64,000 nucleotides of DNA, from assembly GCA_037974665.1 (NCBI GenBank), contig CM075768.1, positions 7,155,501 through 7,219,500 of the forward strand. The letters are read 5' to 3'. A program made the position numbers and the translations under genes. Positions 10,997-22,343 of the stretch are shown in pieces. Each line of letters starts with the position of its first letter. Position 1 is the stretch's first letter. Source of the DNA: Ehretia macrophylla (Eukaryota; Streptophyta; Magnoliopsida; Boraginales; Ehretiaceae). Below the pieces are notes generated by a model. That model searched no databases. It was not told the origin of the DNA and was given only the letters and a program-made list of their open reading frames with translations.

Positions 10997-11866
10997 TGTT
11001 ACGGCCCTTACTGCAACAAGAGTTGTGATATTTATTGGCTTGTGTTTTGCCAAAATTATGTTTTGTCTGAATTTGATTATGGTATATGCATATTTGTTTG
11101 GAAAGCTTTGATTGACAGGTTTACCATCCTTACAAGAAAATCGAAAAGGCAAATTGGCATTTCTTTAATTGCTTGATTTGAGGTGATCTTGTTTCAAAAG
11201 GAAAGTTGCCTTATTTAAAGATTTGCTTGGAGACAAAGTCATTCCATAAAAGACTCAAGCACGGATTACTTTGTGGAGGTTTAGGCAACTAATTCAGCAT
11301 ATATACAGAGTCTCACATGTTTGAATGTTGTGCAGAAAAAGAAAAGGAGAGCTAAAAAAGAAGATTTCTTTTAGTATTTCGAACTGTCAGGTTTTGTTGT
11401 AGCACATTGATGTCGTGCTGTAGCAAGAACGCAGGAATCTGATAGAGCATATGTTGCTGCAGCAGATTGTGAAACATACAGTTTATTTATGCTTCCGCTA
11501 TGCATATTGTTTTAATCTTTGATAGGAAGAGCTTTTAGTTTGTTTATTGTTTTATTCATTCTTCGGGAGAAGAAGGTGTAGTTCTTGGAAGAGAACATTG
11601 TAAGTCGAGGGGAGCTCGCCAAACCGGGGTTCATTAAGGAGTTCTACATCGAGGCGTCAAAGGTCAAGAGGGAGTCTTTACCTGTGTAAGTCCGTTGATG
11701 TTGTAACTTGGTTTTTATTAATGAACATGTTTGTTGGAGTAGGGGAGGTCCCGTGGATGTAGATCGCACGGTTGAACCACGTTAAATCTGGTGTTCTTAC
11801 TTTCTGCATCTGTTATTTTATTTTGTTTAACTTACGTTACAACAAGATAATAACCAGAAACTTACA
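10997..11866 (+). repeat. 3' LTR of the Sirevirus-like element
   Basis: 870 bp with the same termini as the 5' LTR, preceded by the polypurine tract AAAGGGGGAGCT. Confidence 0.85.
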
Positions 11867-11987
11867 CTATTAATAAATATGTGTAGGCTCAAGACCCAAT
11901 AACTTAAACTTTTGGGTCAATATTTGAATTCTACAGTTGCGTTAAGCCCCATTACTTCTTTGATTCTCTAGGCTCATCACAACAAAT

Positions 11988-11999
11988 TGGTATCAGAGC
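11988..11999 (+). other. primer binding site of the TRIM element
   Basis: TGGTATCAGAGC, complementary to the 3' end of initiator tRNA-Met, lies just inside the left LTR end (about 11981). Confidence 0.75.
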
Positions 12000-12400
12000 C
12001 AATGGTTTACAGATCTTGGCCTGGACTCTTAAAGAATTATGGTAGACTATCATGATGGACTCTTGGTGGAGCTTGGCAGCAAGGGTCGGATGATGGGTAG
12101 GGTCACGATAATCATAATTTTTGGGCTATACTTTGCAAGTTGTATAAGGTTATGATAACACGATGGAGCAAGGCATGGTTGATCTAGGTGATCCCAAGTA
12201 GGCTCGTACGAGAGTAAAATTGCGGTGCCTCATGATTGATCTAGGTAATGGGAAAGAGCTACTGGAATCATTATAGTAGCTAAGGTGCAAAGAGATCTAA
12301 AATGCTTGGGAGAGTGGTGTAGATAGATCCATTAGCAATGAATATGGATCAAGGGGGAGTTGAGGCCCAACGTGAAGCTCACAAGTGAAAAAGAAAGATT

Positions 12401-12594
12401 TGTTAGGAGTTTCACATGGTGAATTAGAGCACAAAGAAAAAGATTTCTCCCATATGGAAAGATTAGGAGAATAATGAGCTATTAATAAACATGTGTAGGC
12501 TCAAGACCCAATAGCTTAAACTTTTGGGTCAAATTTGAGTTCTACACATGTGTATTAAGGCCCAATTCTTCTTTGATTCTCTGGGCTCGCCATA
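12401..12594 (+). repeat. right LTR of the TRIM element
   Basis: Starts TGTTAGGAGTTTCACATGG and matches the split left LTR nearly throughout, including GGAAAGATTAGGAGAATAA and the CTCAAGACCCAATA / TTTTGGGTC motif. Confidence 0.75.
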
Positions 12595-12668
12595 ATAGAG
12601 ATAACAATTGAGAGTTCTACGTGGATGTTAGCTGGTTTGGTAACTAGATTGTAGGTGTTATGATAATC
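12595..12668 (-). pseudogene. copia reverse-transcriptase remains, upstream part
   Basis: On the minus strand the reading DYHNTYNLVTKPANI corresponds to the copia RT start (usual form DYxETFSPVxKPxTI). It is the neighbour, across the TRIM insertion, of the piece at 6333-6686. Confidence 0.65.
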
Positions 12669-12889
12669 ATTACTAAGGCTATAGGCACTTAAAAACAAGT
12701 GGTTTCTTTAATCATGAGCAAATGTGTGAGATTTTCTTTAATATTTTGTAGTACTATAAGTACATTAATTTGTCTTAAGCTAACTCAAACATTTGACACT
12801 CTTAGCATGTAGGCATAGTAAACATTGCAAAGCATGAGTATTCTTCGTTATACTTCTATTGAGAGAGAAATAGGCCTATAATGGTGGGG
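12669..12889. repeat. direct repeat, right copy (about 221 bp)
   Basis: Second copy of the repeat at 6051-6272, same orientation; it lies on the other side of the copia RT region. Confidence 0.6.
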
Positions 12890-13389
12890 AAGAGTTGCAT
12901 GATGAATAAGTGTGAGGGAAGTCTTGACAATGTGTCGATGACGACGCTCAGTTGAAGCAATATGCTGGGTGTGTAGGGAAGTGACACTAGGTGTTGAAGC
13001 CATCATGGGCGAACATGTTTTTTAGACCTTGTATTCTCGACCACTTTTTAAGTAAATTGTTTGAATTGAACGTAAAAAATATTTGCCATCAGTCATTGAG
13101 CACTCGTGCATGTTATTCCTGCTCGTTCCGTTGCAAGGGATGCCCCCTGGCTAGACCCTTAACACAAAAACATAAAGGCTAAAATTCAATAGTCGCATTG
13201 TTAGTTTAACATGAAGGGTAAAATTCAATATAAGCATTGTCGGTTTTACAAAATTGTGAAATGGAGAGCAAATAACATTGGAAAGGGAAAAATTGTTTGA
13301 TTGAGTCATAGAGTCCTAATAGATAAGAGAAAATCATAAATGCCTTTTATCTCATACTACTCTCTCGATACACAAGACGAGTCTTTCTA
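12890..13389. other. no gene recognised
   Basis: Decayed sequence. A plus-strand reading at about 13050-13165 includes a CKGCPLARP string reminiscent of the zinc-binding start of copia integrase. It is on the opposite strand to the neighbouring protease, so I do not call it. Confidence 0.4.
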
Positions 13390-13570
13390 GTATCTGTAAC
13401 ATTCAAACCTTTACCATCCTCAATCATTATATCATCAAGCCCTTCATATGGTTGATGAAGGGTAAGGTTGCGAAGGTTGGAAGTGACATCGTGAGAGGCA
13501 CTAGAGTCCAAGAGCCAATTGAATGTCCAAGTGTATGACTCAAAAACTAATTCCGCTTGACCTGCAAGAG
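13390..13570 (-). pseudogene. copia protease remains
   Basis: The minus-strand reading WLLDSSASHDVTSNLRNL continues to LHQPYEGLDDIMI. This is the copia aspartic protease block (usual form WLLDSGASHHVT) and the residues that follow it. It belongs to the old minus-strand copia. Confidence 0.85.
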
Positions 13571-14105
13571 CATATTGAAGATAATATATGACATAGCAAA
13601 TCAGTCTATGCTAGCTAAAACTTGATTTGAGGTGGTAATTTAACTCGCATCCCATAGTTTTATCCATTCTTTATTCACTTTCCAAGTTGAACATTGTTGT
13701 AATTTCGTATATAATAGAGTTGAAGCACACAACTCATGTATGTAGCCTCTTTACTCAATTAACAAGCTCCTATATAATAAATCTGAGATGATTTTGACTA
13801 ATTGATGCTGGAAGTTTCAGCTAAGCTAAGAAGAATTTAGAACAGAGCAGAGATAGAAGGAAGAATAGATGTTTTCATTCTATAAATTGAAGACAAAATT
13901 ACAAGAGTTACCTTGAGGAGCAACCCTCTTTTGGAAAACTGAAAATAACATAAACTAACAGCTAGGAAAGAGAAAAAAAGTAGCAACTTTAGTGCTCAAT
14001 CAATTCCTGATCATTCTTTTTGTTTCTTTATATAACCTACAAAATGGTTATTCGAGCTGGGATGTAGTCTTTCCACATGCTTGGAATGATGCGCGTGCGA
14101 GTGCT
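13571..14105. other. no gene; possible LTR sequence of the neighbouring gypsy fossil
   Basis: Between the copia protease and the chromodomain piece I see no coding sequence. A minus-strand TATA-like GTTATATAAAG (about 14025-14035) could belong to a 3' LTR of the gypsy fossil, but its ends could not be fixed. Confidence 0.35.
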
Positions 14106-14766
14106 TCAACATAGGCCTTGCTCATCAATGTGATTATTTGTTTCTTCAAGTGATGTCGTTATATTTCCCATCCCTTGAGAGGGAACCTTGTCCTCAAAGT
14201 TCCAAGAAGGATAATATTTGTTGAGAAATTCAGTGTCTTCCCAAGTGGCATCTTCAACTAGCAATTGATCCCACTGTATAAGATGTTGAGACACAGGACA
14301 ACCTTGATGAACAATAATTCATGAATTCAGAACCTTGGATGGAGAAAAGAACATGAGATTCTGAAGTTGTAGGCAAGGGTGTGGAAGCTAGAGCTGTGTG
14401 CCATTGAATTTTTTATGCTAGGAAACATGGAAAACATAATGCAATTTTGTAGAGGGAGGAAGTTGGAGGTTATATGCTACTTTGCCCACACAAGCAAGAA
14501 TTTGAAAAGGGCAAAAGTATCATTTGGATAGCTTTTGACTCTGAAATCCCCGTAAAGATGTATACCGATAAGGCTAAAGTTTGACGAAGACCCATGAACC
14601 AACCTTATATTCAGAATCTGTACAATGCTTGTCAACTTGAAGCTTCATTCGATTTTATGCATGAGAAAGATTGTGTTTCAGTTAGCGTAGTATATCATCT
14701 TGAGAATGAAATTCTTGATTCACAAGAGGATTAAGAGTGGAATTTGGCAAGTAACAAAGTAGTGTG
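14106..14766 (-). pseudogene. Ty3/gypsy chromovirus pol 3' remains with chromodomain
   Basis: Minus-strand readings across the piece include YFCPFQILACVGKVAYNLQL and YVFHVS, the post-integrase motif of plant chromoviruses (usual form YFGPFxIxxRxGxVAYxLxLP...HPVFHVS). At the C-terminus, LIQWDQLLVEDATWED and NFEDKVPSQG form the chromodomain end. Chromodomains steer integration to marked chromatin. The piece carries several breaks; reverse transcriptase and integrase core are not seen here. Confidence 0.8.
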
Positions 14767-14771
14767 CAGGG

Positions 14772-15311
14772 TGTTGGGTTTTTTGGCTTGAGCCTAAGCC
14801 CAAAGAGATATTGAAGACAAGCAGGGGTCCATTAGGAGAAGAAATAGGTTTTGAATCCAAGTAGAGTTAGGATTAGTTGCCTATAAATAGGACTTTCGAG
14901 CTTGTAATTTAGTGTCACGAAAGTTATACTCCATGGGGGTGTAGTAGGGGGTAAGTTGAGAATTGAGAGTATTTTTCGTGCTTTTGCTAGAAAAAAGCCG
15001 ATTGTGGAGAGGGTTTAGACTTTAGCCATAGATAAAGTCCTTTAGCGAGGGTTTAGACTTTTTATGTTCATAAAGTCATAGGTGTGAAGGTTTTTACAGT
15101 TTTTCCTAAAAACTGAGAGCATGTGAGTCTAGGGAGGGTTTGGATCTTTGTCCATTCAAAAGATCTGTTGCAGTGTAAACTTATTCATGAATAGTAGATT
15201 TCCTAGTCTCTTGGGTAGTAGATATAGGCAGAAGGCTGAACCATGTCAAGTATTGTGTGATTATTTTTCGCTGTGTTGTGTGATGTGTGTGTATGTGTCC
15301 TATTCCCAACA
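14772..15311 (+). repeat. LTR (about 540 bp) with perfect inverted termini
   Basis: Starts TGTTGGG and ends CCCAACA. It contains TATAAATAGG (about 14882-14891). It is followed directly by GTGACATCAAAGCCC, which resembles the tRNA-Met type primer site. The bases CAGGG precede it (14767-14771) and recur at 15630-15634. No second LTR was found, so it is a fragment. Superfamily not assigned. Confidence 0.65.
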
Positions 15312-15634
15312 GAGTGACATCAAAGCCCAAGCTCGAGGACTGGGCATGCCGACAAAAATGGCACACTAAAGAGATCGTGTTGCTGTGAAGAGCTCATACA
15401 ATTAATGTTGAGAGGCATACACATGGAATGAGGAAATATTGAAAGTTGTGGGAACTGCTGACGTCAGCATGAGTCACGTTGACATTAGCAACTGTGAAAC
15501 ATGCACCATAGTTGCTAAATATTGAATACCAATGACTCCAACAACATGAGAGAAGACATTGTCGTCGTCGAAAGAACAGATCGTGGCTAACGGAGAAGAG
15601 AGGACTGCTAGAGCAAAATTTTGATGTTACAGGG
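15312..15634 (+). other. leader and start of internal region of the 14772 LTR element
   Basis: Primer-site-like sequence, then a purine-rich leader with no convincing gag. It ends at a second CAGGG immediately before the next LTR starts. Confidence 0.45.
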
Positions 15635-17524
15635 TGTTGGGAATAGTATGCCCAAAAGATCACTAGAACATGAAATTTCAGTGAATGAATACATGTTGTG
15701 ATTGTTTATGATTAATGGTTACATTCATATATATTCTATCTAGCTTATTTACATATACTTGTATTGTATATGGGGCTTTGATCCATAGTGAGTGACTTAG
15801 GTGCATGGTGTCCGAGCACAGAAGGTCTAAGTCATAGACACTTGGTTCAACAATCTGTTTATAAACGATTGATGGAGTTGGGCGCTTCATCAATGTCTAG
15901 TTTATAGTGAGTTAGTCTTCTACGAAGGGTGACCTGCCTTGGTCGTTAGTAGATTTCCAGACTAAGCCTCACTAGTGTGCGCCACACATTGAACGAACTA
16001 CATAGGTATGATTTCTTTAAGAGGTACTATCGAAGATAGAGATCAATACATACTTTATGCTACTAAGTGATTAATACTCTTAATCTTGAGCATATATGGA
16101 TGAACTAACAAAATCAGGTTCATGTGCTTTGATGCACTATGGGTGAGACCTCAGTTGTAGGTCAACAACTTTGTGTGTTGGGCATATGGGTTTGACTAGT
16201 TGGGACGTGCGTATGCAATAGAGAATCCATGCCGTCGAGTGACAGAATAATTGTTCCTTTATGATTATCCACTAGATTGTCATAATCTGAGCTCAATGAT
16301 ATACTCTAGGAGTATGTCGAATATTTGGCTTGAGGGACGCTCCCTAGATCAAGTGTTACTTATCCAGTGGATGGTTACTTAAAGGATTTAGATGTCTCAA
16401 GGAGAAGATGCAATCAAGAAAGAGACAGTACATGAAAAGTCTTTGTTGATTGTGAGTGTTACATGGAGGGGTATTTTGGTCATTCTACTTAGTACGTTGT
16501 AGACAAAGGCCATACTTAGTATGATGGGCTTCTGCATTCAACAGTAAACATCTTGGAGTGCAACCATGACTTTTTAGTGGAATAAGTCAAGTTGAAAAGC
16601 CTAAATGTGCTATAGCGTTTAGTAGGGGCATTTTGGTCTTTTCAGTTGCCAAGTTGTTTATGTCTTTTGGTCCCACTTCTAGCCTATTGTCTTTTAGATG
16701 TATGTTATAGTTTCCTAGATGCTTTTTGTATTTAGAGTTGCTAAATTAAAGTATCCAATTACAACTTCATGTCCTATTTAGGAGTATATCCTATTTGGAT
16801 TAGTTGTGGATAATGGGAAACTAGAAATCAATTAATTTAGCCAAATAATACTTGGACTAAACATAATGGACCAAGCCACATTTCTAGCCCTCTAGGCATG
16901 GTCCACACGTGATATCCAAAGAGAGATGGGATAGTTAGTAGTTTTATTAAATATGTTATTAGGATAGCCAAGTCCATAGGTGGATAGGATTGGCTTATGG
17001 AATGAGAATCCAAATCCTAGTTTAGGTTGGATTGGCTGCTAAGGCTATTCCATATCTATAAATAGAGGTCTTCTTCACTTCATAATTACATCATCACCTA
17101 CACGAGTAAGAGAAAGAAGAAGAAGAAAAAATCTCTCTTTATCTCCCTCTCACGCGAGAATCACTAGGAAAATACAAGAGGAAGAATCTTACAATTCTTC
17201 ATCATCTAAGAGAAGGAAGAAGGTCATAGAGAAGAAGATCAAAATCTTTCAAGAGCTCCTAGGCACGTAGATCTTCACGGAGCAAGAAGGTGATCAAGTT
17301 TTTTATTTTTCGTTAAGATTCTTAAGCTAACGAGTCAAGGTAACAAAACTATCTATTGCTGGAATTTATTCTTTATGAATTGTTCTTACACATGTTCTTA
17401 GTGTTCTTGCAATTATTCATCTTAGAACTTATGGTTTGATCCTAGATAAGCATGCTATCAAGTTTTTGCTGCGTTTATATGCTTTAAAAGTTTTAAACAC
17501 CATAGTATATCTAGGTAGCATGCA
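15635..17524 (+). repeat. 5' LTR of the copia element (about 1.9 kb)
   Basis: Starts TGTTGGGAATAGTATGCCC and ends near GGTAGCATGCA. A TATA box CTATAAATAGAGG lies near 17057. A primer site GATATCAGAGCC follows after a 7-base gap (17532-17544). Confidence 0.7.
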
Positions 17525-17531
17525 CCTTTAG

Positions 17532-17544
17532 TGATATCAGAGCC
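17532..17544 (+). other. primer binding site of the copia element
   Basis: TGATATCAGAGCC differs at one position from the initiator tRNA-Met type site TGGTATCAGAGCC. Confidence 0.65.
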
Positions 17545-19178
17545 ATGCCACATTGTAGTATGAATATTGCGATCTATACATGTATGAACAACTTTTGGAA
17601 GAAGTTTTTAAGATTTCATGCTTGTTGGAACTTTTTGTTTAACATAAAGAATTATGCAAGTTCATGTTAAGAAACAAAAGGATTCTAGAACAAACAAAGT
17701 TTTAGCTATATTGAGAGACAATTACATTTTTTTGCATATTTGATTCAATATAATTAACGTTAGATGAATAGTTTTCGTTTTATTGCAAATTACAAGACAT
17801 CTTAGATATTTAATTAGATATATTGAATTTATGAAAAAAGTAAAATCTAGTTTGATTTAAAAACTAGAAAAGTTTTACTTGGAATGCAAGAAACAAGGAA
17901 ACAAAAAAATAAAAAACTAAAAAATAAAATTATAGTGTGGCTGCCCTTTTTTGCACACGTCCCAAGGACACGTGGGGTAGGGGAAGTCGGCCACCCCATG
18001 GTCTTTAGGACCATGGTGTTTTATTTTGTTTCAGCTTTATTTTTTGTGGTATTTGAAGTTTATTTGTGATTAAATTCATAGTTTGACTAAACTTCTATGT
18101 CTGTCTCGAAATTATAACTAAGATAATTAAATTTGATTATTTAATTATTTAATCTTATGCTTTCATATTTATATTTAATTATGTTAATTAAATATATGAA
18201 ATGTTGTGGATGCATGGAATTTTAACACCATTAGGATTTAGAATGGAAAGTCCTAATATACTGAGGTAATGGATAATTAAGAATTAATCTAGGATAAGAT
18301 TAATTTATATTAATATAAATATTAATTAATTATAGGAATAATTTAAAATTGGTTAATGGTAGGATTTATCTTTTAGAACCCAATCATTAAATTAAATACC
18401 TAAGTAGGCCTTACCTATGATTTGAGAGACTAAAGCCCAATATAGGTAATATATTTTAAAGTATACTTAAAATGTTTTAAATAAAAGCCTATAATAATCT
18501 TGGGAATAAGCAACCCTAATCTATATTTTAGAAGATATTTTATTAGCCTTAGATTATTTAGATAAAACCTAGTTTTTAAGTATTAAGGAAAAATATATGA
18601 AAACCCTTTTATTTAATAAAAATTCGAGTGGTAGAGGGGAATGGAAAACCCCAAGGTTTCCAATTTTGATTTGTACTAATAAATTAATATTACCTCGCCT
18701 TACCACACGTTATACTCCCTACAAAAGGTAATATTTAGTTTAGATATTAGTAGACAAACTAAACGTAGATAATCATAAGACAAGGTGATTAGTGGGCTTG
18801 ACTATCCTAAAGATGGAGTTCTTCAATAAAGATCATTTTATAGGACATAGACATAAGTCACTACTTTACGACGGGCTTAAGTCTAAGACATTCTAGGGAG
18901 TATCAACTAAAGAATGATAATTCACTCGACTCTAGAAGAAATAGTATTTTAGCCAAAAGTAAATCTATTCTAGAGAAGTCTAATAATACAGTGATTGAAT
19001 TATTATTTGGATAGTGTCTATCCAGACAAAATAACAATCCAAATGAAGCATGGGCTTGACTCAAATTTACTACAAGTTCGGTCATCCTAAAGCTGAAGGA
19101 CTTGTAGGTAAATTGAGACACTGTTGCATATAGTAGTTTAAGGGTCAACTACTTAAGCAAAAAGATTAATGTGTATAT
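17545..19178 (+). other. long leader between primer site and gag; no gene
   Basis: AT-rich sequence of about 1.6 kb with no supported gene. A locally GC-rich patch at about 17940-18020 contains several short inverted repeats (CCACCCCATGG, CACACGTCCC/GGACACGTGGGG). Confidence 0.5.
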
Positions 19179-19831
19179 ATGTGGTTTTTCCATGTTTACA
19201 TTATACATCATATACTTGCATTACACATGAATGTTTTAATAATTACAATGTATATGTATTTAGAAATGTCAGGATCTTTTAGCCCACTGGCTGCTATTCT
19301 CAAAGAGAATAAGCTAACTGGGCCTAATTTTGTGGATTGGAAAAAGATCTTAGACATAATGCTTGAATTAGAAGAGCACAAGTTTGTCCTAACCAGACCT
19401 CGCTCGCAATTACGGGCAAATGCCACCGACAAACATCCTGCCACGGAGCAACGTTGGGTGAAGGCTAACAATATAGCAAGGTCAGCTACAATGAGGGATA
19501 TCATGATAGCAAGAATGGCAGAAGGTCCACCCATCAGAGATCGTGTTCTCAAGATGATGGATAACTTTATTATTGCCACTACCTTTGGGACCCAGATTGA
19601 CAATACAAGTCAGGTAGACATGATTCTAGAAACTCTGCCAGAATCCTTCAGTCAGTTCAAGCACAATTATAATTTGAACAAGTTGAACATGATGCTCCCG
19701 GAGCTTATGAAGGAACTTTAGGCGGCAGAAACAATCATGAAGCCCAAGGGATAAACCCATATTGCACAGGCTTCCACTAACTCGCAAGGTAAGAAGTGGA
19801 AGGGCAAAAAAAAGATGGGCAAGGGATGGAA
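19179..19831 (+). pseudogene. copia gag remains, first part
   Basis: The reading includes LTGPNFVDWKKILDIMLE (copia gag start), RMAEGPPIRDRVLKMM and ETLPESFSQFKHNYNLNK, all standard copia gag blocks. The lysine-rich stretch that precedes the zinc knuckle (KKWKGKKKMGK) ends where the solo LTR is inserted. Confidence 0.85.
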
Positions 19832-22343
19832 TGTGACGCCCGAGATTTTAGCCGTACATTTATTTACTGTTGCATCTATTGTTTGCGCATTTCTTTCTGT
19901 GCTTTATAAACTGTCTTCTTTAGCTACTATTCATCCCTTTTTCAAACTATATTCTATTAGTGAATTAGCATTTTTATTAAATCACATTAATTGTTAGAGG
20001 AGTGGGAAAAATGTGCAATTGAGCTAGAGGCGATAGGAGAGCTCGTTTAGAAAATGTTTTTAGTAGTTAAGTGAATAGTGTTACGTAACAAACTTAGAGA
20101 TTTAAATAACTAACATTACTTTTCACCTTAGGCTCGTTTTTAAGTTAATAACGCGCATTCTAGTGACCTTTTAAATACCGAAATTTGTCCCCACCTCAAC
20201 TTAACTTTATATAAATCACCTAAGCTCATTAAAACACAAAAAAAAAAAAAAAAGAAGAACAATGTGCAGGAATTACTGTAGCAGGCCGAAAAAACCAAAG
20301 GAGAAGGAAAAGAGGAGATTTTGCTTCAACAACCTTGCATCTTGAGCTCCTAGCTTGATCTTGGAAGGGTTTTGAGCATCCTAGGGCCTTCAACAAGCTT
20401 CCTTGTCTTCAAAAATTGTGAGGGAGATGCATTTTATTATTTTTAAAGTTTATGTTCATATGTTGAATTTTCTTGATTTGTCAATTATAGCTATAAAACT
20501 TGTTATGAATGGTTATTATGAGTACATTATAGCCTATAGAGTTAACTTTCATAGCTTGATAAGGAATTCCATGGTTGAATGTAGAGATTGAAGGAAGAAG
20601 ACGATGAATAGTGCCTAGAATTAGGGTTTTGAAAAAAATTGCTAATTAGCTTAAATTGAGGCTTCAATTAGGTGCTCTAGATCCTAGTGAAGTTAGTTGA
20701 AAAGCCCCGTGAGGTTGAATCACTCGAAACCGAACTTAATTGCATAAATAGCCGACTTTAAAAAGGGGACTTTTCTCGTTAAGCAATCTGGGTAAATTTG
20801 GGCATTGATTCGGGTATCCTTGAGCTAAGGAAACACCTTTGGTGCTTTCGTTTCGCGAAAATGGGGTTCGGTTAGTATAGTTGTAGTTCAAACCCGTTCG
20901 GGGCCTTCCCGAACTTTTGTTTCTAAAATGAGCTTTTATGATCCTAAAAGGAGCCTTTGGGCTTAATTAAGAGTATAGAAAGACTAGGATATAATTTGGA
21001 ACTCTTGAACCATGCATAGGAGAAAGAAAACTCGGTTAAAGAAAAGGGAAAAAGTAGTTTTGGCTATATTTGATGCAATTGGCACTTGTATTTAAGTTAT
21101 CATGTATTGTATTGAATATTTAGGATATAATTAAGCTATTTGAGTAGATTATGGGAATTAATTGTGTTGATTGCTTCTTTTGGTATCTTTAAGCTAATCT
21201 CGTGCTTATGTGAACTTATATCGTGCATATTTGTGAGGGCGGCCTACTTTGTCGTCCCTCATACGTGTTATGTGATTTCTTGAATGCTTGTGTCTTGTCT
21301 CGGGGTTGCGCAACCTTTTCGGACATGGTAGCGTCGAGAAACACGGGCGGCGTCAGGCTTGCCGTGCTCCCTCGACTACCATTGTGCCTATTCCCTTTCT
21401 CGCTGAGGCATACTCCACTACCCCAGAGGCGTGGTTCACTTGCTGAGCATGGACCTACCTCGGGAGAAAGGGTCATAGGATCGGGATACATCTGGAGTAT
21501 CCCAATTGTTGGTGTTTGGGGTTTGCCGGCATGTTCGTGATGCTCGTGGTTCGTGGCTCGTGATCGAAGACTTGGAAGTGGGACCGTATCCTTTTTAAAG
21601 TGATTAATTGCTTGGCTTATTGTCTTGTTGGTTTACGTGGCTTATATATGTTTTCTTGTGTTGCATATCATGTTGCACGTTGGCATGTTGCATCACCTCC
21701 CTCGCTGGGCAACATTGTTGCTCATTCCTCATTTAATATGTTTCAGGTGAAGCTGAGGTGAATCCTCAGCTGATAGAAGAAGAGGAAGAAGTGCTAGTTA
21801 AGCAATTTCGATGACTTCTTGTGTGATAAGGTTGTCTAAAATGAGAAGCTTGCGTGGAGTTGTTGTTGATTGCCTTTTTGTGACCTTGGGGTCTTGAGTA
21901 TAAATGGTGAATGTAACAATTTGTAATCTTGTATGTTGGATATAAAGTGGAATGACATGTAATAATCCATAGTAAACTTATTCTTTTGCATGCTTGTGTG
22001 ATTAACAAACTTGGAAGTAGAACTTGGCTATTGTTGTATCTAACTACCTATAGTTAAAATTAGAAATGCTTTGCTTGCTTGTGTGTTATATGTAATTGTT
22101 GTTCCAAGGCTCGGATGGCTTTGTGATCGCGGGTGGCCCATAAAAATCTTGGAGGATTGGTTATAAGAGTTGTTGTTTGGGGATCTAGCATCATGGGTGT
22201 CTTTGTGCAGGTACCAGTTTAGTCCTATAAACAGGGGAGACTCCGTTCGTTTTCCCCTAAAATTTTGTGCCCGGGGTTTGGAATTGGGTGAGAATAGAAT
22301 GATAAATAGGAGTCCCGGTCTCGTGAGGGATCGGGGCGTTACA
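19832..22343 (+). mobile_element. solo LTR A, large-LTR family (2512 bp), TSD TGGAA
   Basis: Starts TGTGACGCCC, ends GGGGCGTTACA, and is flanked by TGGAA at 19827-19831 and 22344-22348. There is no internal region, so it is a solo LTR left by recombination. Visible parts: TATA (TTTATATAAAT, 20206-20216), a donor-like site ATT|GTGAGGG (20418), the GC-rich module (about 21300-21540) with a hairpin at 21483-21503, CCGTATCCTTTTTAAA (about 21585), an acceptor-like TTTCAG|GTG (ends 21746), and the family tail (about 22223-22343) with GGGGAGACTCCGTTCG. Short open frames overlap the module on both strands but have no recognisable domain. Confidence 0.9.
21483..21503 (+). other. covarying hairpin in solo LTR A
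   Basis: GGGATAC, a 7-base loop, then GTATCCC: seven perfect pairs. In copy D the fourth pair is G:C instead of A:T and the stem is kept. Confidence 0.6.

Larger units (their letters stand above)
6770..11866 (+). mobile_element. Sirevirus-like Ty1/copia element, non-autonomous fossil
   Basis: Both LTRs, primer site, gag, the very end of pol and a repeated polypurine region can be seen in order. The flanks CTACT (6765-6769) and CTATT (11867-11871) are a nearly perfect 5-bp target duplication inside a TRIM LTR. Most of pol is absent, so the element could only have moved with enzymes supplied by others. I counted about 20 differences in the first 330 bases of the two LTRs. At a conventional grass-derived rate of 1.3e-8 per site per year, that suggests roughly 2 million years. 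Several breaks are present in gag. Confidence 0.85.
6687..12594 (+). mobile_element. TRIM-sized LTR element, split by a Sirevirus-like insertion
   Basis: Two LTRs of about 194 bp start TGTTAGGAGTTTCACA. The left LTR is 6687-6769 plus 11867-11981, because a larger element was inserted into it; the right LTR is 12401-12594. The internal part (about 420 bp) begins with a tRNA-Met-type primer site TGGTATCAGAGC (11988-11999) and ends in a purine-rich GTGAAAAAGAAAGATT. With no coding capacity and a size near 0.8 kb without the insert, it fits a terminal-repeat retrotransposon in miniature. Each LTR carries GACCCAA...TTGGGTC inverted motifs. I saw no clean target duplication. Confidence 0.75.
6051..13570 (-). 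mobile_element. old Ty1/copia fossil, minus strand, interrupted by later insertions
   Basis: This is the outermost element of a three-level nest. Minus-strand protease sequence lies at 13390-13570 and reverse-transcriptase sequence at 12595-12668 and 6333-6686, in the order expected for one copia element read right to left. The TRIM element at 6687-12594 sits between the two reverse-transcriptase pieces. No LTRs of this element could be identified. It carries many breaks and must be older than both insertions inside it. Confidence 0.7.

Noticed and set aside
12991-13182. Possible plus-strand copia integrase zinc-binding piece (CKGCPLARP)
   Set aside because: It is on the opposite strand to the adjacent protease, and the His pair is not convincing.
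21216-21540. Overlapping open frames on both strands in the LTR module (also at 51185-51523, 49648-49872 and 57530-57766)
   Set aside because: They overlap because the module is GC-rich and poor in stops. The predicted peptides do not agree between copies, so structure is better supported than protein.
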